Source: Apostichopus californicus (taxonomy: Eukaryota > Echinodermata > Holothuroidea > Aspidochirotida > Stichopodidae). From it: a DNA stretch of 29,718 bases. The stretch is taken from positions 1 through 29,718 of the forward strand of contig JAIPMN010000574.1 of assembly GCA_020650975.1 (NCBI GenBank), in the 5' to 3' direction. The notes under the pieces were generated by a model. The model did not search any database and was not told the origin of the DNA. It worked only from the letters and a program-made list of their open reading frames with translations. This document shows positions 11,755 through 21,800 of this stretch, piece by piece. The translations under genes were made by a program, and so were the position numbers. The stretch's first letter is position 1; each line of letters begins with the position of its first letter.

Positions 11755-11890
11755 CAACACATGTACCAACATAATCTTGGTTGGGAGGGGGGGGGGGGAC
11801 TGTAGTTAGAGGATACAAAAAATGAGAAGGAGGGGTGAGGGTGGAGGTGCTAACCATATTATTTTAAATGATGGTGGGACTGAGACGTAA
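11755..11890. repeat. direct repeat copy 2 (about 136 bp)
   Basis: This is the partner of 11450-11581, with the starts 305 bp apart. It contains a 12-G run (11787-11798). The divergence in the last third suggests an old segmental duplication or two insertions of the same unclassified element. Confidence 0.85.
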
Positions 11891-13304
11891 TGTAAGTTTT
11901 TATGGCAATATTGAGGAATGTGAGTACCCGTGTGAGACTTGGACAAGTCGATAGTACTGACGATAAACCTGTATAATGTTATTGCTAACTATACAAGGCG
12001 CAACAGAGGTATAGAAGAAGATTGAACAATGTGCCTGATATAGGTGCGAACCACCTGTTGCTATGGGATGCGGGGGTTAAGTCCCGATGGATTTTGTTTG
12101 TGGCACTTTATGTATTGAGAGCTGTGAAATAATTCACCTGTAGGGACAGCAGTAATATGCAGAACGCTTTCATAGCTATCAATGTCGGCATTTTGTTTTA
12201 TATTGTTTTTCTTATATAAGCTCAAACCCCTGGGTGCTTGCACTGTTTCCAAAAGTGTGTATTTTTGTTTTCGTTACAGTTTTAGAATTTTCTTATCTTG
12301 CGGATCGGGTGATGGGAATGAGGATGGGTGACTGTATGGGTGCTCTATGGTGGTCATGCATGACCTCAGATGCATATTTTCATGTGATAATGTCAGGGGC
12401 GAAAGCTTTACACCACTATAGGGATTTTGTTTCTCATTTAAAGCATTTTCGTTTATAACGGTTGGTTTGATTTTGACATTTATAGTCGAATTTGCCATTT
12501 ATGGACATGCAAGAGATTACGCAAATTTAAAGCATATGTACTGACTCAAAGTAACCGGTTTATAAAGACAATGACTGCGCCCACCCAGGTTAAGCTATAA
12601 TGCGCCTAGATCAAGAGGTGGTACCTATACAGATGGGGCTAACCCAGAGAAGTCATCACTTGCATACAAGGAAATATACCATATACCGTATCTCTATACG
12701 GCTCTGAAACTAGATAACATGTACCCCATCACACAAATAATTGGTATTCATGCAAACTCTTAAAGAGCACCAGTTTGTGTGTGTGTGCAGGTACTTATAT
12801 ATAAACTTAACTGGTAAATATATTAGGTTTACGTCTATTAGCATTGCATAAAGATCAGGAAACATGGGATTTCGAGCGCAGGTCAGGTGCTAGTAAATGT
12901 TATATTATTTTTGTTTGAATTGTGTTACTTATATATGTTCAATATCATCTCAGGCTATACAATACTCGTCGCCTATCATCAGCTTAACAAATAACATATT
13001 GAACGTAAAAGGGAAGTTTAACATAAAAATCCCATTTCTTTACCTCTCGACATTCACATAATCTTTCACCGAAACGGCAACGATTGAAATATAATGTATA
13101 CAAGCAAAATTCCATCAACAACGTTTTTTACTTTATTGATTCAAGGAAGGGCCAACTTTTACACAGCACCTGTTATGAATAGTTTTGATGCCATAAAAGT
13201 TTTCAACTTTTGAGACGTCTTTATTTGATAAGTTTTGACATGCTTTCGGTTTCATTCTTTGACCTGTGGCGAACCTGTTTACTGACACTTGGGTAACATT
13301 TGAG
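11891..13304. other. intergenic, nothing recognised
   Basis: AT-rich spacer with a short GT microsatellite near 12775-12788. Open frames of 60-75 codons on both strands carry no known motif. Confidence 0.4.
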
Positions 13305-13307
13305 TTA

Positions 13308-14034
13308 AGGCGTTTTCACACCGGGCGCGACGCGACGCGACGCGACGCGATAAAAAGGTGGCAGGACCTTTCACACCGGCGGGCGGGCGATGTTTTTATC
13401 GCTCAGCGATGTTTTTGTGGCGCGCGCGGGAGATATTTTGTCATGTGATCGTAGAGCATTTATATGTTATAACTATACACTGCCTAAATCACTTACCATT
13501 ATGTCATAGATAAATCCAGACGTAGAAGTTGATCTGTTAGAGAGCCTAAACGAAGTTGAGTTAGTTTGTTTGGGACTACTGTATAGGCGTGTGAAATCAA
13601 AGAGGAGAAGATCCCTATGGGTTCATCCTTTTCTACAGAGAAGGGAACAGCTTGGCGAGTTTCATCGTTTGGTAAAGGAACTCCGTTTGGACGGGATCCG
13701 CTTTAAAGACTACTTTTTCCCAACCGGGTAATAACCATCCCGGTTCCTTCTCCTATACATCCATGATATCCACGTTTCTAGAACGATATAATGGACATTT
13801 ACCTAACCGATCATGTGATATTACAGAGCGCGATGATTGGTCACCGAAAAATATCGCTCGCGACACTCGGCGACAAGCGACAAAAAGTTGAAATTATTTC
13901 AACTCGACAAAATCGCGTCGCGTCGCGTCGTATCGCGTCGCGTCGCGCGCCGGTGTGAAAGGGCCTAACTAATCTGATTGTTTTCAACTTTTTTATCGCG
14001 TCGTATCGCGTCGCGCGCCGGTGTGAAAGCGCCT
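13308..14034. mobile_element. PIF/Harbinger-like element with doubled terminal repeats
   Basis: TTA flanks both sides (13305-13307 and 14035-14037), the usual 3-bp Harbinger target duplication. The outer ends are AGGCGTTTTCACACCGG and, read inverted, AGGCGCTTTCACACCGG. Just inside each end lies a second copy of the terminus: GGACCTTTCACACCGG at about 13364 and CCGGTGTGAAAGGGCC ending at 13955. Each is backed by GCGAC/CGTCG pentamer arrays. A coding relic of the transposase N-terminal region lies within (13510-13731). At 727 bp the element is non-autonomous. Confidence 0.85.
13510..13731 (+). pseudogene. Harbinger transposase N-terminal remnant
   Basis: The open stretch starts straight after an in-frame TAG (13507-13509) and stops at TAA (13729-13731), giving 73 codons with no good start. 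It contains RRSLWVHPFLQRREQLGEFH followed by LVKELRLDGIRFKDYF. This resembles the WVHP...F..L...L....F..YF block near the N terminus of PIF/Harbinger transposases. The catalytic DDE region is absent. A possible splice donor (CCGG|GTAATA) overlaps the stop and a possible acceptor (CATAG) precedes the frame, so it may be one old exon of a longer transposase. Family assignment is from motif memory only. Confidence 0.7.
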
Positions 14035-14219
14035 TTAAGCGATCGACAAAGAAAGTTGGAAAGAATAGGAACGGGCACGGTAAACTATCACAATTAACCC
14101 TCGGCAGCAGGCTATCAAATAAAGTTATCGGCCGATAACTGAATCTTAAATATGCTTTTATAAATATTAATGATTCATGTATAAAAGATGGGAGGATGAA
14201 GAATGAGTGGCATATCGCC

Positions 14220-14549
14220 TCTGATGGGGCATAGATAAAGGGGGGGGGGGGGCTTTCACGACCCTAGAAATAATGTTCGGTTCCCCCTCTCCACCCCCCA
14301 AGAAAATTGCCATGTCGAAACAAGAAAGAACCTTAGTCAGGAAGACCTTTTTACTTCTACTGAATATAATTTATACTTACGTTTCCCTCCGAAATTCTGC
14401 TGATTTACAGATGATATAAGTACTGGAAACCATAACTTTTATCTAATCCACCAAAAATCATCAGCAGAGTGTTTCAGAAATAGGTTAAGCCTGCCCTCCT
14501 TAACAAGCATTGGGTGCACTCCTACAAGTCTTGCTACGCCCCTGAACTG
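14220..14549. mobile_element. degenerate hAT-like miniature element
   Basis: The perfect 8-bp duplication ATATCGCC lies at 14212-14219 and 14550-14557. Inside it, the left end holds GGGGCATAG and the right end, read inverted, GGGGCGTAGC. The outermost 6-7 bases no longer pair well. A 13-G run (14240-14252) lies near the left end. It is 330 bp with no coding content. The 8-bp duplication is the hAT signature. Confidence 0.6.
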
Positions 14550-14591
14550 ATATCGCCATTCCCTTCGCCGGGAGGTAATATATACTGCGCA

Positions 14592-14607
14592 TGATCTACA
14601 GGGGCGG
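14592..14607. mobile_element. solo hAT-like terminus
   Basis: CAGGGGCGGATTCAGC looks like a left hAT end related to the relic at 2802. No matching right end was found within the next kilobase. Confidence 0.35.
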
Positions 14608-15495
14608 ATTCAGCATTTTGAACTAGAACGAGTACAACACCAGCCTAATCGGATGATCACATTTGCATTCACATATGACCACGGTCGAATTCGCTATACT
14701 GTTCCCTGTACAGTTTACAGTTACTTTTTGCTTGAAATATATCAATTGAGTTTAATGTATTTTCCAAGCAGAATAGCTTTATGGGAACTTATTTCCATGA
14801 GCTTTTTTTTTTGTATATTCCGTCGTCTTAATATACTATTTAGGCTAGATTATGAGTTGTCACCCATATGGTGATTTTTTCATTTATTAAAGTTGTATTA
14901 TGATGATGGATTTAAATCTGCAGACTTCGTTGAGTTGTATCATTATAAGCAAGCCATGTAGCAGTGTAAAACTGGCACATGACTCGAAACATGAGATTTA
15001 TACGGTGCACAACAACCTATAACTACCAACAATGTTATCGCGAGTTATTAATTTAACGAAAAACCATTAGTGCCTTTCGACAAATATGTTTAAGGCGTTC
15101 GCAGCAACGAAGTAATCATTCGTGCGAACGAATTGAAAGTAGTTTTCGAACGACACTGATGGGCTTTCGTAAAACTATAATCCTCAAGATGGCGTGGATG
15201 TCCAGCAAACACACGTATGCATGATCAATCACAAGTAGCTAAAATCCGGGTTGCAAGTTTGGCGCTTTATACGCCAAAAACACCGACGTTTTCCAAATTT
15301 CATTGGCAAAGGAAACTAACATGACGGCTAAACAGCATTTTGTCGTTTTTTTAATGGTCAGCCGATTGATTATAATCAATGAAAACTTTTAAATTCCCTA
15401 AATTCCGCTGGAATTTTGTTTACAACTTTTTACCCCTAATGTTCAGCTAAGAAAACCCCAATTGCGAACCCACACAATTCCTACCCCAGAACAGG
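14608..15495. other. intergenic, nothing recognised
   Basis: AT-rich spacer. A 73-codon open frame at 14653-14874 (plus strand) is hydrophobic but matches nothing known, and a chance frame is likely. Confidence 0.4.
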
Positions 15496-15503
15496 GTTAA
15501 TTG

Positions 15504-15865
15504 CAAGGGCGTAGGAACCGGGGGTGCAAGGGGGGGGGGGGCGCCAGCCCCCCAGTGAAAAATATGGGGGGGGGGCGGNNNNNNNNNNTTTTTCATTTCT
15601 GCCCTTGGTGCTCAGAACATTTTGGCAGAAAAAAAAATCTCATTTGGAGCACCAAATTGCATCTAAGGCCAGGTGAAAATGCAAAATTATTTACAAATTG
15701 GAGTGGGTGTTGAAGTGTGCTATATTGCACCAAATTGCATCTGAGGCCACCTGGAAATGCAAAAAGTTTCCAAAGGGGAGGGGGACACCCACTCCCCTTA
15801 GACCCCTCCCCAGGCCGGCCATCAGTCTTCAGCCCCCCACTCAAAAGTACCTTCCTACGCCATTG
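15504..15865. mobile_element. hAT-like miniature element with perfect 8-bp target duplication
   Basis: GTTAATTG occurs directly outside both ends (15496-15503 and 15866-15873). The termini are CAAGGGCGTAGGAA and, inverted, CAATGGCGTAGGAA (one mismatch in 14). G-rich and C-rich subterminal tracts can pair. Inside, a 39-bp segment starting GCACCAAATTGCATCT is repeated about 78 bp apart (15649 and 15727). A 10-base N gap (15579-15588) interrupts the left G-rich tract. There is no transposase, so it is non-autonomous. Confidence 0.9.
15579..15588. other. assembly gap (10 N)
   Basis: Ten Ns immediately follow a G-rich homopolymer, a likely sequencing dropout. True gap length is unknown. Confidence 0.99.
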
Positions 15866-15873
15866 GTTAATTG

Positions 15874-16866
15874 TCATTAAAAAACCCACCAAATTCGTAT
15901 TTGGCGTTATCTTCACCCGATTTGGCTTCCAATTTGGCCGGTTGCGTCACAGAAACACGGGCAACCCTGGCTATAATGTTTTTGTACTCTATATTACGTT
16001 TATGCTACCTTATCTACGATACTCGTTAACAGAAAATTCTGCCTTCGGAAAGTCTGCTTCAAATTCTCTTTATCACACCTGGGAGAATAATATCGGTAAT
16101 TTAAAAGAATTCCTGTACAATACTCCACATGCTATTATAATAGCAGATATTTAGAGAACTACTAACCTTTATTTCTAATCTTTTGAAATTGTAGTGTAGC
16201 TGTTACATAATACGAGGTTTAGTATGAGTACTAGTTACACGATGTTTTTGACTGCATTCGGTAATCTTCAAGACAACACTTTTCAAAAATTAAAAATAGA
16301 CAAAACGTTGTTTGCAGACCTACTGTAGCTTTACACCATACTGTAGGAATTGTATATGGCTAGCCTACACCTGTTTGTGTATGTAAGTTTGATAGACAAC
16401 AGCTTCAACAGTATATACTTAGCCAATGGCATAAGCATAAAACAAGTCTATGCTAGGGCTTTTCCTGTCAAATGCTTGTTTTAACTACCTTTTTGAACCC
16501 TCTCTATAGCTACTCAAGCCAGGATGTTCAGATTATAACAAAGTGAGAGGGAGAGCAGTGTGTGACTGGGGGAGGGGTCTTTTGTCTGTTATGATGAAAA
16601 TGACAGCTGTTTTGTGAAGCATTATTATGGATTTCCAAATGTAGCCAGGGAACATACAGTATGCTAATGGTGAAGACTTGGGTGAATGTACAAGAATGTA
16701 GAACACACAGTTGATGGAAATTTACATACTCTCTTCATGACAATGAATAATGTATGTTAAAACAAGTTGGATGTATCACATTTATTGACCATGAAAATCC
16801 TTCCAGATCTCAATAATATTTATACAGTTGAGTCTCTTCACTATCTCCTTACTATATACAGTACCG
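15874..16866. other. upstream region of SDHAF1
   Basis: No coding region is supported, although an unassigned 145-codon open frame runs from the hAT element to 16154. A strong acceptor-like site (CTCCTTACTATATACAG|TACCG) ends five bases before the SDHAF1 ATG. The 5' UTR may therefore be spliced from an exon in this stretch. Confidence 0.45.
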
Positions 16867-17151
16867 ATGCCTCGCCACAGTAAACTTCAACTGCAAGTTT
16901 TAGCTCTGTACAAGAATTTTCTTCGTGTGTCTGCTGATAAACCTGGAGTACGTCACCACATACAAACTGAATTCAGAAAGTGGTCAAGACTGCAAAGGAC
17001 TGACGTACTTAGAATTGAACATCTCATACGAAGGGGACAGAGGCAACTAACAATGTTACAGACTGGAGAAGTTCAGAGAGCTGGCACATTTTCATCTGAG
17101 CCAAAATCAAAACAAAACCTGAGCAAGCAAACAGAGGACAATGTTACTTGA
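16867..17151 (+). CDS. SDHAF1: succinate dehydrogenase assembly factor 1 (LYR family)
   Basis: SDHAF1 is a mitochondrial-matrix LYR-family chaperone that helps deliver iron-sulfur clusters to the SDHB subunit of complex II. The 94-aa product begins MPRHSKLQLQVLALYKNFLR, colinear with the animal SDHAF1 N terminus. It continues with KPGVRHHIQTEF and TDVLRIEHLIRRGQRQLTML, the characteristic DVLRIE-(H/Y)L-RRG-RQL helix. The signature tripeptide is Leu-Tyr-Lys (14-16) instead of Leu-Tyr-Arg. The C-terminal tail is short, polar and low-complexity, about 20 residues shorter than in human. The coding part is uninterrupted. An in-frame upstream ATG at 16828 was rejected because the first family-like residues start at 16867 and an acceptor site lies between. 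The gene converges on GLO1. Confidence 0.95.
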   Translation: MPRHSKLQLQVLALYKNFLRVSADKPGVRHHIQTEFRKWSRLQRTDVLRIEHLIRRGQRQLTMLQTGEVQRAGTFSSEPKSKQNLSKQTEDNVT

Positions 17152-17335
17152 AAAGAACCCTGCAGTAAAACCTATCCATAAAGAAGCGTTCATTACACAT
17201 GAATCAATGGATTAAGTTTCTTCAAAGGAGTACTAAAGGGACAGCTTCCATTCACAAGATGACACAAATTATGCTATTTGAGAACATGCCTGCACGCATC
17301 AAACAGACAGTTCTCAAGCAGGCAAATTCCAGTGA

Positions 17336-17341
17336 AATAAA
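17336..17341 (+). terminator. candidate poly(A) signal of SDHAF1
   Basis: AATAAA lies 185 nt after the SDHAF1 stop, the first canonical hexamer downstream. A 65-codon open frame (17199-17396) overlaps this 3' UTR but matches nothing known. Confidence 0.55.
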
Positions 17342-18083
17342 GTATGACATAGATTTCAAAGCAGACTTCAATAATTGTTTGTTGACATATATATGATTAT
17401 GGAACTTTGGGAAAATTATTTCATTGTTTATTCCTTGCCGGTGCAAAAGGAATCTTTTGTGTATATGTGACACTTGCTTGTAAACATGGACTTAAAAAGT
17501 TAATGGTGGATTAACTTCATACTTGGTGTGTGGATCCATCTTATTAAATACAAGACTATTGTTTTCTGTGAAGTTCAATGGTCATTTGGGGTCAACTGAG
17601 GTCAAAGTATGAAACTTTTGTGAACACGATTTACTAAAAACAAAACCTCTTTCTTGAACTTCATACATGCTACGTAGATTCAGCTTGTTGTGTAAAAGAA
17701 CCCTATTTAAATTGGTGGTCAAAGGTTGTTTCAAATCAACATTTAAGTGAAAGTCTGAAAATCTTGTAAAAATCTAGTAAAGTACTTATGAGGGTCATAA
17801 AGTTGCCAAATGTTTTACTTGACTGAGTGCGTGCTCTATACAACACACACACAGCATATGGGTCGACTAAATATAATGCGGAATATCACTTCCTGACCAG
17901 AGTAGAAAAGCTAATCTTGTATGGGACTTTCACTACACTGATGAAAGTCAAAATACAAATGTATACAAATTATGACAATTTGGTAATCAGAACTTATTGT
18001 ACACTTCATGCTTACACATTGAAATATCTACTGGAAGTAAAAATGACAACAAGTTCACATTCAACGTAAGTTATACAAAGAGT
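17342..18083. other. spacer between convergent SDHAF1 and GLO1
   Basis: About 0.7 kb of AT-rich sequence separates the two candidate poly(A) sites. No supported gene. Confidence 0.5.
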
Positions 18084-18098
18084 TTTATTTCATTTATT
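18084..18098 (-). terminator. paired candidate poly(A) signals of GLO1
   Basis: Two minus-strand AATAAA hexamers (18089-18084 and 18098-18093) lie about 0.7 kb after the GLO1 stop. An ATTAAA variant near 18270 is an alternative nearer site. Confidence 0.45.
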
Positions 18099-18185
18099 AA
18101 ACTGTTAAACTAACATCAGATTCATTAAAAGAATATCACATACAGTCATTTTCAGTGTAGTCATTAACTAACACCTTTTGTAAGA

Positions 18186-18219
18186 TAAGGTACCATAAAC
18201 TGTAAGGTACCATAAACTG
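18186..18219. repeat. 17-bp perfect tandem duplication
   Basis: TAAGGTACCATAAACTG occurs twice head to tail, within the predicted GLO1 3' UTR. Confidence 0.95.
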
Positions 18220-18777
18220 AAGAAGATGTTGGAAGTTTAACTCAAATATGATCCCTATATCAGGGTTTAATGTATTGTTGATGATTGAATACATGATACT
18301 ACTGAAGATTAAAAAGTTGTCTTGTAAGTATTTTACTTTTGTAATTAATTAATTAATTACAGAGTTGTACATAACATCAGACTCATAGAGGACAGCACAT
18401 ACATTCATATTCATGTATTGTTGCTGATTTAACACAGGTAATTATTTGGAGTGTAAACAATTTACGTTACTACATGGTTGTACTGCTCTTTCTGATTCAA
18501 CATGATGTTTACAAGAAATTATTTTAGTTCTGTTTGTTTAAAAGAAAAAAATGTTTTACATTATTGTGTCAGCTGGACTGAAATATTTCAATGTTGTTTG
18601 GTTCACAAACCATCAGCATTTGTATAAGATTATAAAATATAGATGCTAATTTCACATTGAAATTCAGAATGTGGACAAAGCTAAAATGGAAGGTTAAAGT
18701 GTCCTCTGTTGATATCATTGTTGACAGAAAACTGCTGAATGATGGCACGATGTGAAAGTTATGATTGCAGTATTTCT

Positions 18778-18857
18778 TTACTTAATTATTTTTTCATTTA
18801 AGATTTCAATCCAGTAACCATCAGGATCTTGAATGAATGCTATGCCTTTTATATTTC
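18778..18857 (-). CDS. GLO1: GLO1 exon 6 (terminal)
   Basis: The acceptor TTCATTCACAG leads into [19 protein letters not shown], then NEKIIK and TAA (18780-18778). It contains metal ligand Glu168. The tail after IEIL is as short as in other animals. Confidence 0.97.
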
Positions 18858-21800
18858 CTGTGAATGAAAACAAAAACCCACAGGAAAATCCATGTTAGTT
18901 GTCATTGACTGACTATAATAAAAAAAAAGGGGGGGGGAGGGGAGTGGGAGGAGGATGGGATGGGCAATAAACTGACAAACAAAAGGGATATTGACTGTAC
19001 AAATGGATAAACAGCTTGATTTTAATAAACATTGCTGTGTTTTGGTTGCATGATGAGAATAAATAGAAAAGGCAGCCATGGCTGGGATACAGGTCCTCAA
19101 GTGAATGCTTGTGCCAACTCTGTTGATGCAGTAACGATGGTGCTATTATGCAAAGTAATACACAACAGACAAAAAATCTAAGCAATGAATGATACATTTT
19201 CCTTTCCACTGCCTACTATAATTTACAAATGGAGGTAGTGTTGTTCTTAGGTCCTCTGTCTTTACTGAGCAGATTATTTCCTATCATAATTTAAATGGGG
19301 GAGTCTGTATGGCAGTCAAGAACTGACGAGGGAGAGATTATTAATAACTTTCAAGTCGTGAACCGAATTCAACTGGATCACATTAGTTACTACAATCTCT
19401 GAATAATATTAGAGTCAGTGCTGTGCTTAATGAGCTGTGACTTTCCATCAATATATCACAATAAACAAAGATAAAATAAAATAGAAATTAAGCATACCTG
19501 CATCTGGCTTTTTGATGAATGGTACTTTCAATTTCTCAAACCTGTCACAGGCTGCATAAACATCTGGCACATACAAACCAATGTGACCTAGGGAAAGGAA
19601 AAAGATAAATAAAAATACTGGACCTAACATTAATTATCATATACAGCAGTGGTGGGCAGGAAATTAATTTGCAGGGCCCCAGTCCATCTGCAACAGCACT
19701 TAGGGTTGTACTTTGTCCCATGACAAAAATTGTGTAATTGCATAATGACAAAAATGGACATACATTGCTTTAGGATATAAAAGATAGAAAAGTTGTACAT
19801 GTCATCATTTTATATCAAACCACAAGTTGGAGCCATAAGCAATCTCCTCAAACTTTATACATATTTCATGTCTTTCTGTAGCTAAGGTTCTGTGAGCCGC
19901 ATCATCATGGCTTTAAGATACTTTTCGCAGGTCACAGAAAATTTGCTGCAAGAGTTGGCAAGTATGACAGGGGAATAATACATCTGGTATATCGCATAGC
20001 GGCCAATTTGATAAATGCTATGCGTGATGGGCAAATCGCTAATCAAGTGCAAAGATATATCAATGATATTATTTTCACTATTTGCGAAACATCAAAGAGA
20101 GTGCTACCAAACATTTTTAATCTAATTTATTCCCTGAGGTAATCAGCTCATTTAAAAGCTGACAATCATCCAGGAATAACATGTCAGAAAATAGCTGGGA
20201 AGACATCTAGTAACTCTTATTGATACTGAGAGGATCTTTCACTGAGTACACATTGACAATAATCCAGGAAAGTGGAATTGTGTGAATTTCTCTACTGGCT
20301 TTGTCATTAAAAAGTCATAGCACTAAGTAGGAAGAAGAATCATTTGAGTTCTGAAGTAAATAATGTCGTGAACAAATATTCTCCTTTCATTTCTTCAGAC
20401 AACTCTAATACTCCAAAGCACAGAATGCTGTTCCCTGCATTGGTGTAAACTTGAGTAATCCTGACCTAAAGATAAAAAGGTCTTGTATCAAAAGAAAAAA
20501 AAAAGGGAAATAAAGAGATAGCTTTTGAAATCAAGTAGATATGGTACAGGATTCTTCCAACACCCTCTCCTCTATCCTGATTCCAAACATAAAAGATTCT
20601 ACAACCTTCCAGTTCATCTTTTATCCAACTTCATCTTTATTCTTGGTTGCTTGAAGATCTGATCATTACGCTTGCTTATCATTGGCTGCAGGATCATTCA
20701 CAGCTGATATGAATATACATCCTACAGTCCTAATGGCGTGCAAAACTGATTCAGGCCTTACAAAGAAGAACTACAGTATTTTATAAATGCAAGATCTTGC
20801 CATACCAAAGCCTTTGGGGTCTTTGTTGCCATCGTGGTAACCGGTGAAGTTTTCATCTGTATCTGTGCCATAGTTACTGTAATAAACATAAAAAGGAATA
20901 GAAAACAAGAAAATGTTTGATAAAATAGCTCCACAGATTATTCTCTTAGCTTTTGATGAAGTTTATGTTACAGTTCAAATGAGAGATCTGAAGAGACCAC
21001 TATTTTATCCTTCTTTGTCAACAGCAGAAATTATGTAATCCCTTCAAGATTAACAACCGCTTCATCATAAATGACAGTTTTAATGATACAACAGAATACT
21101 TGAAAGCTTAATGAATGGTCAAAACTTTACTATTTTTCAGTGTAACATTAAATATTCTCATATCATATGTGGGAAGGCATCACTATTATGGCTGTTGGAT
21201 TTCTGGTTGATCAAAAAATGCTGTAAATATAAAATGATCTGTGTACGAAAACTACTGCATACTGTATATTGCACCAATTTGACCGCTTTTCCTGTCATAA
21301 ATAATTTGAGTATATCCGTCAGCTTACTTAACTCTGCAGCAAATCTTTTATTTTGTCAGAGAAGGAATCTGTCACTTGGAGAGCTACAGGTGTGACTGTC
21401 ACATTAGCACAGTCTGGCACTTGAATATTTGAACGGTCACGTGTGTCCCTAGCTCATTGGTCAGTGCTGACCTTGGTATCAGATACTTCTTGGTGTTATC
21501 AGTATTCTTTGTACTTACTAGGGGCACCATAGAAGGTCATCATCCAAGTATTGTGGTTGGTTATTGCTGTATTGCAAGATTATCAAGGACCCTCAAGGGC
21601 CAGTATCACCTGACAAATAACATTTTCATATAGTTCTAGATGTTCTATAGAGGTGTTTTCCTCATGGTCTACCAGTTTGTTATGTTGTAACAGACAAATT
21701 ATTTCCTGTGAATGCTGGTTCAAGTTCTCCACAAGTTCTTGTTACACTTCACTCACTACGTCAATTCCAGAACGCCTGGTTGCTGCAGTGCCCACTTTCT

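Noticed and set aside
12061-12076. GGGGGTTAAGTCCC, checked as a tRNA B box
   Set aside because: It does not match the B-box consensus, and no A box or cloverleaf could be built around it.
15717-16154. 145-codon plus-strand frame, the longest in its area
   Set aside because: Its first 50 codons are inside the hAT-like element and the remainder has no motif.
16828-16866. Upstream in-frame ATG extending SDHAF1 by 13 residues
   Set aside because: The added residues do not match the family, and a splice acceptor lies between the two ATGs.
17199-17396. 65-codon frame after SDHAF1
   Set aside because: It overlaps the probable SDHAF1 3' UTR and poly(A) signal. No recognised motif.
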